Assembly: GCF_002087085.1 (NCBI RefSeq)
Contig: NZ_MWQY01000011.1
Coordinates: forward strand, 116,302 to 180,301
Reading direction: 5' to 3'
DNA: 64,000 nucleotides
From: Marispirochaeta aestuarii
GTDB lineage: Bacteria > Spirochaetota > Spirochaetia > JC444 > Marispirochaetaceae
Under the pieces are notes generated by a model. It saw nothing but the letters and a program-made list of their open reading frames with translations. It was not told the DNA's origin and made no database searches. Each line of letters begins with the position of its first letter. The first letter of the stretch is position 1. Shown piece after piece: positions 56,007-63,897 of the stretch. The position numbers and the translations under genes are program-made.

Positions 56007-57683
56007 GTGGACAGACGATTTCTTGAGAATCTCAGCTTACCCCGGGAGGCCCGGGATCTGCTTGAGAAGGCCCCTGCGGTGCAGGTCGCCTCTACAATTG
56101 AAGAACTCGAAGCCCTGGCCTGCGGCGGGCCGGAAAACCGTGAATGGAAGGTCTCGTACACCCTTCCCGACGGACGGGAGATGCACGAATTGGATATTAT
56201 GCGGGTCAGGAACGGTGTGAGCGCCAATTATGCGGATCCCTACATGCGTAGACGGGATCCTGACTGCATGCTCATTGCCGACAAGAAACCTTCGGATAAG
56301 CCCGGCTTTGAAGAACGTTTTGGATACTCCTTTGAGATTCTGCGGGACGAGACCTTTACCTGGCTGGCGGGACAGGAGCTGGCGGTATTTGCTTTTGAGA
56401 TGGGACAGCCGGGAATCGGCGGCGAAGCGCTGGCGATCTGTCCTGCCAATGCCGGGTTTTTCGCCTTTGGTCTCGGTCTGCTTCAGGGGGTTGTGGATAT
56501 TAGCGGCAGAAAAGAACCTTTTGAAGCTTCGCTGATTATCTATGTGGCTCCGCCCTTCCGGCACACCCATTTTGACGGTAAGCAGGTGGTGGTGCACAAA
56601 CGCAGCGACATCCATGAGATATTCTCCTTCAACCTCTATCCGGGCCCGAGTGCCAAGAAGGGTGTATATGGAGCCCTGATAAACAAGGGTGTCGATGAGG
56701 AGTGGGTCACCGCCCACTGTTCCACCGTTCAGGTAATAACTCCCTATGACAACGTCGTTACCTTTATGCACGAAGGGGCTTCCGGAGGCGGCAAGAGCGA
56801 AATGCTGCAGCAGCCCCACAGATATCCCGACGGACGACTTCTTCTGGGCAGGAATGTGAAAAGCGGCGAGGAACGTTTTGTCGAAATCCAGCGTACCTGC
56901 GATCTCCATGCGGTCTGCGACGATATGGGGCTCTGTCATCCCGATTATCAGGAGAAGAACGGCAAGCTCTGGCTCAAGGACGCGGAGGAGGGCTGGTTTG
57001 TCCGGGTCAACCATATCGAGAAGTACGGAACGGATCACGATCTTGAAGGTCTTACCATTGCTCCGCCCCGATCCCTTCTGTTTCTGAATATAGATACTGT
57101 GCCGGGAGGGACCGCCCTGATCTGGGACCATATCTATGATGACCCTGTTACACCCTGTCCGAACCCCCGGGTCATAATCCCCCGGGATATTATCCCCGGA
57201 GTCGTTGACGATAAGGTTACCGTGGATATCCGCTCCTTCGGGGTCCGGACTCCTCCCTGTACGGCGGAACAGCCGAGCTATGGTATACTGGGAATCCTGC
57301 ATATACTGCCTCCGGCTCTGGCCTGGCTCTGGCGGCTCGCATCTCCCCGGGGATATGCAAACCCGAGTATTGTGGAAAGCGCGGGCATGAGCAGTGAAGG
57401 GGTCGGCAGCTATTGGCCCTTTGCCACCGGCAGGAGGGTTGATCAGGCGAACCTGCTGCTCAATCAGTTCAGGGATTCCTCCCGGACCCGCTATATTCTG
57501 GTTCCCAATCAGCATATCGGCGCCTGGGAAACCGGTTTCATGCCTCAGTGGCTGGCCCGGGATTACCTTGCCAGGCGGGGACATGCGCGCTTTCATTCCG
57601 ACCAGCTGGTGGATTCCAGATGTTCCCTGCTGGGATATTCCCTGCAGTCTATGAGGATCGAAGGGATCACGATTCCCAAGTGA
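56007..57683 (+). CDS. DUF4914-like P-loop protein, ends at an in-frame TGA
   Basis: 558-aa soluble protein up to a TGA at 57681. It resembles the DUF4914 family, which I believe has a PEP carboxykinase-like P-loop: here GASGGGKS at residues 257-264 with Lys263. Other parts (FRHTHFDGKQVVVHKRSD, IIPRDIIPG, SPRGYANPSIVES) are conserved-looking but give no function. The GTG start has AGGAG nine bases upstream. From memory the family is about 60 residues longer, and the missing tail continues in the same frame directly after the TGA (see 57681-57887). It is either a truncated gene, a recoded one or a real short variant. Confidence 0.78.
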   Translation: MDRRFLENLSLPREARDLLEKAPAVQVASTIEELEALACGGPENREWKVSYTLPDGREMHELDIMRVRNGVSANYADPYMRRRDPDCMLIADKKPSDKPGFEERFGYSFEILRDETFTWLAGQELAVFAFEMGQPGIGGEALAICPANAGFFAFGLGLLQGVVDISGRKEPFEASLIIYVAPPFRHTHFDGKQVVVHKRSDIHEIFSFNLYPGPSAKKGVYGALINKGVDEEWVTAHCSTVQVITPYDNVVTFMHEGASGGGKSEMLQQPHRYPDGRLLLGRNVKSGEERFVEIQRTCDLHAVCDDMGLCHPDYQEKNGKLWLKDAEEGWFVRVNHIEKYGTDHDLEGLTIAPPRSLLFLNIDTVPGGTALIWDHIYDDPVTPCPNPRVIIPRDIIPGVVDDKVTVDIRSFGVRTPPCTAEQPSYGILGILHILPPALAWLWRLASPRGYANPSIVESAGMSSEGVGSYWPFATGRRVDQANLLLNQFRDSSRTRYILVPNQHIGAWETGFMPQWLARDYLARRGHARFHSDQLVDSRCSLLGYSLQSMRIEGITIPK

Positions 57684-57887
57684 TTCCTCCAGGTGGATAC
57701 CCAGCCGGAAATAGGCCCCGAGGCCTATGACAGGGGCGCTGATATACTCAAGAGCTTTTTCCATGATCAGGTTGGGAAATTCCAGCACCCCGAGCTGGAT
57801 CCCCTGGGAAAAGAGATTATCGATTGCTGCCTTTCCGGAGGCAGTGTGGCGGATTATAACAGTCTTCTGGCGTCTGAGGACTTCTGA
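57681..57887 (+). other. In-frame continuation of the DUF4914-like gene after a TGA
   Basis: The TGA at 57681-57683 is followed in the same frame by 67 sense codons with family-like text (VDTQPEIGPEAYDRGADILK, then LDPLGKEIIDCCLSGG) and a TGA at 57885. Together with the upstream part the reading frame is 625 residues plus the interrupted codon. A TGG to TGA change is the simplest cause; readthrough or selenocysteine insertion is possible. An ATAGGCC/GGCCTAT stem (57711-57728) lies 27 bases downstream but lacks the usual SECIS loop G. Confidence 0.6.
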
Positions 57888-57911
57888 TCCCAACACTGCA
57901 CATCATACAGA

Positions 57912-57943
57912 AACAGCCCCTCCCTTTCCCGGGAGGGGCTGTT
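57912..57943. terminator. Strong hairpin between DUF4914-like gene and RidA
   Basis: AACAGCCCCTCCC at 57912 pairs perfectly over 13 bp with GGGAGGGGCTGTT at 57931 around a TTTCCC loop. It is placed between the convergent stops and should end transcription from either side, although there is no T run after it. Confidence 0.65.
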
Positions 57944-57967
57944 GCACATGGCGGTTGAATCGATGAT

Positions 57968-58351
57968 CTATCGTGAGCAGATGACCTCAATTTCCACCAC
58001 GCCTCCCTTGGCCAGGGAGGAGACCCCTATACAGGAACGGGCCGGATAGTCGCCGGTAAAATATCCGGCATAAATCTCGTTCACTTTTTCAAAGTCCTTC
58101 ATGTCCGTAAGGTAGATTGTCGCTTTCAGTATACTGTCGAGTCCAAGGCCGGCTTCCTCGAGGATCGCTGTAAGATTCCTGAAGACCTGCCGGGTTTCCG
58201 CCTCTACGCCGCCGGGGACTATATTGCCGGTTGCCGGATCGATCCCCAGCTGTCCTGTGGTGAATAAAAGGGAATCGTTCATCTTTGCGTGAGAAAAAGG
58301 CCCGAAAGCGGGGGGGCCATTGGGTGTGTTGAAGGCTTTTAATGTGCTCAT
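57968..58351 (-). CDS. ridA: RidA family reactive intermediate deaminase
   Basis: 127-aa protein of the YjgF/RidA family that hydrolyses reactive enamines and imines from amino acid metabolism. NTPNGPPAFGPFSHA, VFRNLTAILEEAGLGLDSI and the near-terminal PARSCIGVSSLAKGGVVEIE (with the key Arg) are present. AAGGAG precedes the ATG. The TPR gene lies 21 bases upstream in the same direction. Confidence 0.94.
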   Translation of the reverse strand: MSTLKAFNTPNGPPAFGPFSHAKMNDSLLFTTGQLGIDPATGNIVPGGVEAETRQVFRNLTAILEEAGLGLDSILKATIYLTDMKDFEKVNEIYAGYFTGDYPARSCIGVSSLAKGGVVEIEVICSR

Positions 58352-58372
58352 GATTTTCTCCTTGAAAGGGAA

Positions 58373-59041
58373 TTAAACAGACCTGGCCTCTTTCTGTTTC
58401 ATCAGGGCCCGGGTTCTTCCTATATTCTGAGTTATTCCGGGTAAATCCGAATAGAGGGCGGCTTTTTCAAAATACTGCAGAGCTTCGACGGGTTCTCCGT
58501 CTTCGTTCAGAAGGATTGAACCCAGGTTGTTTGCGGCCTGGAAGTTGGTGGAATCCAGCTCCAGGGCTTTCCGGTATGATTCCTTTGCCTTTTCCGTCTC
58601 TCCTTCCTTCTGGAAACTGATCCCCTCTTCGTATTTGCTGTGGCTCTGCATGACCCTGGAAAAGGAGTTCTCCGAAGAACATTTTGCGATCCGTTCCTGG
58701 AGCAGCCGTTTCTGTTCGGGCTTTTCCACCTCCTTGAGGGCCTCGGTATAACGGGCCTTTGCCTTGTCGGCCTTACCCCAGATGTAATAGAGATCTCCAA
58801 GCGTCCTGTTCCGGGTAACGGTATATCCGTACTTTTCACACTCCTCGAGGAAATACTCTTCCGCTGTCTCGTACTCCTTCTGTGCAAGTTTAACCAGTCC
58901 CATATTGTAACTGTTGCCCACGCGTCCGGGGAATTTCCGTTCAATCTTTGAAAAGTATTTCTCCGTGCGCTCATAATCCCCCTGAATAAGGGAATTGAAG
59001 GCCTTGTGGTACCAACTCTTGAGCTGTATTTCTTTTATCAT
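58373..59041 (-). CDS. TPR-repeat protein
   Basis: 222-aa cytoplasmic protein with about five TPR units (for example YNMGLVKLAQKEYETAEEYF and AKESYRKALELDSTNFQAAN). No signal peptide. The ATG at 59041 lies 13 bases after a strong hairpin and has only a weak GAG ribosome site. It is upstream of ridA and downstream of the gntP gene, in one direction. Its partner is unknown. Confidence 0.88.
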   Translation of the reverse strand: MIKEIQLKSWYHKAFNSLIQGDYERTEKYFSKIERKFPGRVGNSYNMGLVKLAQKEYETAEEYFLEECEKYGYTVTRNRTLGDLYYIWGKADKAKARYTEALKEVEKPEQKRLLQERIAKCSSENSFSRVMQSHSKYEEGISFQKEGETEKAKESYRKALELDSTNFQAANNLGSILLNEDGEPVEALQYFEKAALYSDLPGITQNIGRTRALMKQKEARSV

Positions 59042-59053
59042 GAATTACTCAAT

Positions 59054-59089
59054 CACGAAGCGAAACCGGTAATCCGGCTCCGCTTCGTG
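59054..59089 (-). terminator. Hairpin between gntP and the TPR gene
   Basis: CACGAAGCG and CGCTTCGTG form a perfect 9-bp stem with an inner CCGG/CCGG stem. It lies after the gntP stop and 13 bases before the TPR start. There is no T tract, so it may be a weak terminator, a processing site or a translation block. Confidence 0.5.
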
Positions 59090-59102
59090 TATAAAATTTA
59101 GA

Positions 59103-60434
59103 TTAGATGAAAAGAGAGAGAATAAAGACGATGATGAATGCGGTAATACCCTGTACACCCGTTGCTGTGGTGTAGATCTTGTAGGCAATGGGAGTCTCGA
59201 TGCCGGAGAACTGGGACACAACCCAGAAATAGGAGTCGTTGGCATGAGAAACAACCATGGCACCGCTTCCGATGGCAAGAACCGTAAGGGCCGGATCCAG
59301 TCCGAAGGTGCCGAGCAGGGGCGCCAGAATTGCGGAAGTCGTGATCAGGGCTACGGTACCGCTTCCCTGGGCGGTCTTGAGGGAGACGGAAATGATAAAG
59401 GGAAGCAGGATTCCCAGTTTCCATCCGGACATGGTTTCTCCGATGAAGTTCGCCATGGGAGATGCCTTAAGTACCGCACCGAAGGCTCCACCGGCACCGG
59501 TTATTGCAATAATAAGGGCCGCATTCTTGAGACCTTCGCTCATCCATTCGCTGACGGCAGTCTTTTCCACACTCTTCTTGACCAGGGTCAGGGAGACGAT
59601 CACACCGATTACAAGAGCGGTTACGGGATCTCCGATAAAGGAGATAAAGGTTGCGAACCCGCCGTCGCCAAAGGGCTTGGTCGGGAAGGCTGCCAGAGAC
59701 TTGAGGAGGATCAGGATAATCGGAATAAGCAGGGGAAGTGAGGAATGGAAGGCTGTCGGAAGATGGCCGTACTTCTTGATGAGGCTGTCGTAATCTTCTT
59801 CAACATCCGCTTTGATATCATACTTGCTGCCGATTTTGAGGGCCCAGATATATCCTGCCAGCATGGAAAAGATGGAAACAATGGCGCCCAGGAAGATAAC
59901 CTTACCCAGGTCTGCACCCAGGTTTCCCGCAGCGGCAATGGGGCCGGGGGTAGGAGGAACAAGGGCGTGGGTCGCGTGGAGTCCGGTTGCCAGGGCAACG
60001 GCCATTACACCCATGGAAGTTCCGGTCTTGGCGGACAGTGCCTTGTTCAGGGGAGTAAGGATTACAAAGCCTGAGTCGCAGAATACAGGTACGGATACAA
60101 TATATCCGGCAATACTCATGGCAAGGGGAGCCCTGTTATTTCCAACAACCTTCAGGATTGCCTGGGTTATGGAAAGGGCAGCTCCGGTCTTCTCCATGAT
60201 AAAGCCGATGATTGTTCCGCAGAGGATTACAATACCGATTGAGCCGAGGGTCCCTCCGAAACCGCCCTTGATGGTATTGACGATATCCAGCAGAGGAAGC
60301 CGGACCGCAAGACCAAACAGGAAAGCCACGGAGATGAGCACGAAAAATGGATTCATGTTCCATTTTGAAGTAGCCAGAACAATGAGAACAACGGCTACTA
60401 ACAGGAAAATGATTGCTACACCACCTGAAACCAT
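59103..60434 (-). CDS. GntP family gluconate/organic acid permease
   Basis: 443-aa inner-membrane H+ symporter with about twelve helices. IVILCGTIIGFIMEKTGAALSI, DSGFVILTPLNKAL, ALVPPTPGPIAAAGNLG and SHANDSYFWVVSQFSG are GntP signatures. The ATG has GGAGG upstream. The substrate could be gluconate, glycerate or a related acid; no kinase or dehydratase is next to it. A TTGTACAA palindrome lies in its promoter region (60465-60478). Confidence 0.93.
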   Translation of the reverse strand: MVSGGVAIIFLLVAVVLIVLATSKWNMNPFFVLISVAFLFGLAVRLPLLDIVNTIKGGFGGTLGSIGIVILCGTIIGFIMEKTGAALSITQAILKVVGNNRAPLAMSIAGYIVSVPVFCDSGFVILTPLNKALSAKTGTSMGVMAVALATGLHATHALVPPTPGPIAAAGNLGADLGKVIFLGAIVSIFSMLAGYIWALKIGSKYDIKADVEEDYDSLIKKYGHLPTAFHSSLPLLIPIILILLKSLAAFPTKPFGDGGFATFISFIGDPVTALVIGVIVSLTLVKKSVEKTAVSEWMSEGLKNAALIIAITGAGGAFGAVLKASPMANFIGETMSGWKLGILLPFIISVSLKTAQGSGTVALITTSAILAPLLGTFGLDPALTVLAIGSGAMVVSHANDSYFWVVSQFSGIETPIAYKIYTTATGVQGITAFIIVFILSLFI

Positions 60435-60464
60435 AGATACCTCCAGTCGAAATTATTATGCTAG

Positions 60465-60478
60465 CCATTGTACAACGG
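60465..60478 (-). promoter_or_regulatory. Possible operator upstream of gntP
   Basis: CCATTGTACAACGG carries an 8-bp perfect palindrome TTGTACAA with weaker flanks. It lies about 30 bases before the gntP start. GntR-type regulators often bind such sites, but no regulator gene is adjacent. Confidence 0.25.
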
Positions 60479-60500
60479 TATTTCTTATCCCGCAATGAAT

Positions 60501-60538
60501 AAAAAAAGACCAAAACAGGCTTCATGGAACTGTTTTGG
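60501..60538 (-). terminator. Rho-independent terminator of the SDR gene
   Basis: On the minus strand CCAAAACAG pairs with CTGTTTTGG (9 bp), then TCTTTTTTT. It lies directly after the SDR gene (60579) in its direction of reading. Confidence 0.8.
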
Positions 60539-60578
60539 CCGTGGAGTTATGGAGATTGAATACTATTTCCAGTAACGA

Positions 60579-61352
60579 TCAGGACCTCTTGTACATCACT
60601 CCCCCCGTTGCCTGGTTTGTGGGGGTCACTGTAACCTCGCAGATCTGGACGTGTTCCGGTACCGATGCGGCATAGAGGGCGATATCCGCGATATCCTCCG
60701 GTCTGAGGGCTTCGATTCCCCGGTACACGGAGGCAGCCTTCTGTTCATCTCCCTTGAAACGGACATTGCTGAAATTGGTCTCCACCATTCCGGGCTGAAT
60801 ATTGCTGACCCGTATCGGCTGGTCCACCGTATCCATGCGTAAACCGTCACTCAGGATTTTTACCGCCGCCTTGGTGGCGCAGTACACCGCACCCCGGGGA
60901 TACGCCGCGATTCCTGCGGTGGACCCGATATTTATTACCTGTCCGCCTCCGCGTTCGATCATCCCCGGTACAATAGTGCGGGTCAGATAAAGGAGACCTT
61001 TGACGTTGGTATCGATCATTGTCTCCCAGTCGTCAAACTCCCCCTCCTGAAGCTTGTCCATTCCAAGGGCAAGCCCGGCATTATTGATCAGTATGTCGAC
61101 GGCTTTCCATTCATCCGGAAGGCTCCGGATACTGTCCTGTACTGCCCTTCGGTCGCTTATATCCAGTTCGAGGCTGTGGACCTCTGCCCCGTGCTTCCGC
61201 GAAAGTTCCTCCGCGACCTTTTTCAGGCCGGCGATACTGCGGGAGCTGATTATGAGCCGTGCACCCCCGGCGGCAAAGAGCTCGGCACATGCTCTGCCGA
61301 TTCCGCTGCTTGCTCCACTTATGAATACTGTCTTTCCGTCAATTCCTGCCAT
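60579..61352 (-). CDS. Short-chain dehydrogenase/reductase (YdfG-like)
   Basis: 257-aa NADP-dependent oxidoreductase. The cofactor loop is FISGASSGIGRACAELF, NNAG follows at about residue 86, and the catalytic Ser, Tyr and Lys are in GSTAGIAAYPRGAVYCATKAA. ATG 61352 has GAGG eight bases upstream; the frame could run 45 codons further but over poor sequence. It resembles the 3-hydroxy acid dehydrogenase YdfG, which acts on serine and similar compounds. It is divergent from the marR gene. Confidence 0.93.
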   Translation of the reverse strand: MAGIDGKTVFISGASSGIGRACAELFAAGGARLIISSRSIAGLKKVAEELSRKHGAEVHSLELDISDRRAVQDSIRSLPDEWKAVDILINNAGLALGMDKLQEGEFDDWETMIDTNVKGLLYLTRTIVPGMIERGGGQVINIGSTAGIAAYPRGAVYCATKAAVKILSDGLRMDTVDQPIRVSNIQPGMVETNFSNVRFKGDEQKAASVYRGIEALRPEDIADIALYAASVPEHVQICEVTVTPTNQATGGVMYKRS

Positions 61353-61480
61353 GCTTCTGCCTCGTCTTCTGCTATATTCGCTTCCCAGTATATTTATTAA
61401 GCGGGTGTGCTGTAAAGGGAAGCTCCCGATCGGGATCAGGCGTGGTTCTTCCTCCGGCGGAATATTCTGTGGACAATGTC

Positions 61481-61522
61481 TTGACAATCAAACTAAATAG
61501 ATATACCTTGATAGTCAAGGTA
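61481..61522 (+). promoter_or_regulatory. Paired TTGA-N3-TCAA operators in the MarR promoter
   Basis: TTGACAATCAA (61481-61491) and TTGATAGTCAA (61508-61518) are the same dyad, centres 27 bases apart. The second is extended to a perfect 8-bp arm palindrome TACCTTGA-TAG-TCAAGGTA (61504-61522). The first lies on the predicted -35 (TTGACA) and the second covers the start region and the AAGG ribosome site. Auto-repression by MarR is the likely reading. Confidence 0.65.
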
Positions 61523-61527
61523 ATTAT

Positions 61528-61938
61528 ATGAACGAAAGGTATTCCCGAATTCTTGTAGAGTTTTTCGAACTTATGTCCTCCTGGGAGAACAGCATCGTAG
61601 CGGACAGGGAGATTTCCCTGCCCCAGATGCACCTTCTGGAAATCCTCGGAAGTCGCAAAGAGCTGAGAATGAAGGAGCTGGCCGCATTTCTGGGAGTAAC
61701 CACCGGTACCCTGACGGTAATGATTCATCGCCTTCTTTCGAAAGGATATGTAACAAAGAAAAGGGATGAATCGGACAGGCGGTCTTTTATCATCGGTCTC
61801 TCCGCAAAAGGAGAATCGGAATACGGGAATCATCATCAGATGCACATGAATCTTATTGAAGAGATTATTGATGAGCTGGGAGCCGGGGAGAGTGACCGGT
61901 TCTTCTCGCGCCTTGAGCAGCTGCAGCGTGTTTTCTAA
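61528..61938 (+). CDS. MarR family regulator with AdcR-like zinc ligand pattern
   Basis: 136-aa winged-helix repressor. The winged helix is MKELAAFLGVTTGTLTVMIH then DRRSFIIGLSAKG. His35 in PQMHLLEIL and the pair His102/His106 in NHHQMHM occupy the positions of zinc ligands His42, His108 and His112 in AdcR, the MarR-type zinc sensor; Glu20 may match AdcR Glu24. The CDF zinc transporter is 11 bases downstream, so a metal-responsive role is likely. Metal identity is inference. The ribosome site (AAGG) lies in the operator. Confidence 0.85.
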   Translation: MNERYSRILVEFFELMSSWENSIVADREISLPQMHLLEILGSRKELRMKELAAFLGVTTGTLTVMIHRLLSKGYVTKKRDESDRRSFIIGLSAKGESEYGNHHQMHMNLIEEIIDELGAGESDRFFSRLEQLQRVF

Positions 61939-61949
61939 GGAGTACAGGA

Positions 61950-62837
61950 ATGAATCAAAGGCTTTGTGATCAGTACAGGGTACCGGAAGGAAATCACCGC
62001 AATATGCGGAAAACCTCTGTCGTTGTGGTTTTGACACTGGGAACCATGGTTGCCGAAATCGTATTCGGCCTGATCACCGGTTCCATGTCCCTGCTTGCTG
62101 ACGGTATACACATGGGTACTCACACCTTTGCTCTGCTTATAACCCTTATAGCCTACGTTGTAGCGGAACGGAATGCGGGTAACCAGAATTTCGCCTTTTC
62201 CTCGGGCAAGGTGGGGATTCTGGGGGGCTATACGAATGCGATTATCCTCGGGATAACCGCCCTCTTTATGGTTGTCGAGGCGGCTGAACGGCTGATAAAT
62301 CCGAAAGAGATCAGTTTCAACCAGGCCCTGGTAATTGCTCTTATAGGTCTGGTGGTCAATCTGTTCAGCGCATTCCTGCTTTCAGCTCCTCACCAGGGGC
62401 AAGAACATGGGCATCAGGGACATCATCATGATCATAACCTTCGGGCTGCATATCTTCATGTCATAACTGATGCGATGACTTCGGTTCTTGCAATAATCGC
62501 CCTGCTTTCCGGAAAAATATTCTCCCAGACCTGGCCCGATGCTGTCGTCGCCATTCTGGGGGCTCTGGTTATCCTGAAGTGGGCCTACGGACTGCTTGTC
62601 TCCAGCGGAAAACTCCTGGTGGATTACTATCCCGTCAGGGAGGACCGGGCCAGTATTATGGAGCTGGCATCTTCCTACGATATTACGGTACAGGACCTGC
62701 ACATATGGAAAACCTCCGAGAACGACAAGGCCATGGTTCTCAAGGTGCGTTCAGAGAAGGGCTTTGACAGGAACAGCTTCTACAACCAGGCACTGGCCGC
62801 CTGCGACTGTCAGCATCTGACCCTGGAAGTGGAGTAG
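61950..62837 (+). CDS. CDF family metal cation exporter (DmeF-like)
   Basis: 295-aa inner-membrane transporter with six helices. The transport sites are in LADGIHMGTHTFAL and HVITDAMTSVLAI. A His-rich cytoplasmic loop (HQGQEHGHQGHHHDH, about 146-163) sits between helices 4 and 5, and the C-terminal domain (YDITVQDLHIW) is the usual regulatory part. DmeF-type members export divalent metals such as Zn, Co or Cd. AAGGAG precedes the ATG. It is in one operon with marR. Confidence 0.94.
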   Translation: MNQRLCDQYRVPEGNHRNMRKTSVVVVLTLGTMVAEIVFGLITGSMSLLADGIHMGTHTFALLITLIAYVVAERNAGNQNFAFSSGKVGILGGYTNAIILGITALFMVVEAAERLINPKEISFNQALVIALIGLVVNLFSAFLLSAPHQGQEHGHQGHHHDHNLRAAYLHVITDAMTSVLAIIALLSGKIFSQTWPDAVVAILGALVILKWAYGLLVSSGKLLVDYYPVREDRASIMELASSYDITVQDLHIWKTSENDKAMVLKVRSEKGFDRNSFYNQALAACDCQHLTLEVE

Positions 62838-62856
62838 TCCAGGGTCTTACAGGACC

Positions 62857-63897
62857 CTATAACAGATGTATCCCCGCCTCCAGGCAGCGCTGCAGGTGAT
62901 CTTCCGGCCAGAGACCCGACTGGATCTCCCCTATGTGGGCTTTCTGGAGATAGAGCATGCAGAGCCGGGACTGGCCGATTCCGCCGCCGATGGAGAGGGG
63001 CAGTTCGCCGCCGAGGAGCCTCCGGTGAAAGTACAGCTTTTTCCGGTTCTCCGCCCCCGCCGCGGCAAGCTGTTTTTCCAGACTATCCGGGCTTACCCGG
63101 ATACCCATGGATGAGAGCTCAAAGGGCATATCCAGCACCCGGTTATATACAAGAATGTCCCCGTTCAGGCCCTGGAGTCCCTCCGGGGTTTCGCTGATCC
63201 AGTCGTCGTAGTCCGGCGCCCGTCCGTCGTGGGGTTTTCCGTCGGAAAGAGGGGCGCCGATTCCGGCGACAAAAACCGCGCCGTATTCCCGGCAGGCTTC
63301 AAGCTCCCGTTCCCTGGGAGAGAGCCCGGGATAGCGGTCCAGCAGCTCCTGACTGTGAATAAAGGTTATCTCCTCCGGCAGACAGTGGGAGAGCTCTTCA
63401 TACTCATGGCAGATGTACTTTTCGGTACGGCGGATTACGTCGTAAATTTTGCGAACAATTTTCTCCAGAAAAGCCCTGTTCCGCTGCTCAGGAAGAATGT
63501 TCAGTTCCCAGTCCCACTGGTCAACATAGAGGGAGTGGGTATTGTCGGGGTTCTCGTCGGGGCGTATGGCGTTCATGTCGGCGTAGAGCCCCTCCCCGGG
63601 TTCGAATCCCAGGTCCGCCAGGGCCATCCGCTTCCACTTTGCCAGGGACTGGACGATCTCGGCGCGCCGGTCTGCCAGGTGTTTAACCGGAAAGGAGACG
63701 GGCCGTTCCACACCGTTGAGATCGTCATTTATTCCGGTGCCGGATTCAACGAAGAGCGGGGCGGTTACCCGGACGAGATTGAGCTCGAAGGCAAGATTGG
63801 TCTGGAAATAGTCTTTTATTCTGAGTATTGCCCGTTCGGTCTCCCGGGGGCTAAGAATTTCACGATAGTCGGCTGGAAGCAGCAAGGTATCTTTCAT
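62857..63897 (-). CDS. asnA: Aspartate-ammonia ligase AsnA
   Basis: 346-aa ammonia-dependent asparagine synthetase of the class II tRNA-synthetase fold. GTGINDDLNGVERPVSF, NAIRPDENPDNTHSLYVDQWDWE, and GGGIGQSRLCMLYL near the end are family motifs. ATG 63897 is chosen because the upstream 22 codons are unlike the family. The start has no evident ribosome site. It is convergent with the CDF gene. The 103 bases to the window end hold nothing I can name. Confidence 0.95.
   Translation of the reverse strand: MKDTLLLPADYREILSPRETERAILRIKDYFQTNLAFELNLVRVTAPLFVESGTGINDDLNGVERPVSFPVKHLADRRAEIVQSLAKWKRMALADLGFEPGEGLYADMNAIRPDENPDNTHSLYVDQWDWELNILPEQRNRAFLEKIVRKIYDVIRRTEKYICHEYEELSHCLPEEITFIHSQELLDRYPGLSPRERELEACREYGAVFVAGIGAPLSDGKPHDGRAPDYDDWISETPEGLQGLNGDILVYNRVLDMPFELSSMGIRVSPDSLEKQLAAAGAENRKKLYFHRRLLGGELPLSIGGGIGQSRLCMLYLQKAHIGEIQSGLWPEDHLQRCLEAGIHLL

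Noticed and set aside
57711..57728. SECIS element after the TGA at 57681
   Set aside because: A 7-bp stem exists, but the CCGA loop lacks the G expected in the first loop bases and the distance to the loop (34 bases) is at the edge. No strong support for selenocysteine.
63599..63617. tRNA T-loop-like GGTTCGAATCC
   Set aside because: It lies inside asnA, where the minus strand encodes the DLGFEPGEG segment. No acceptor stem or anticodon arm surrounds it.
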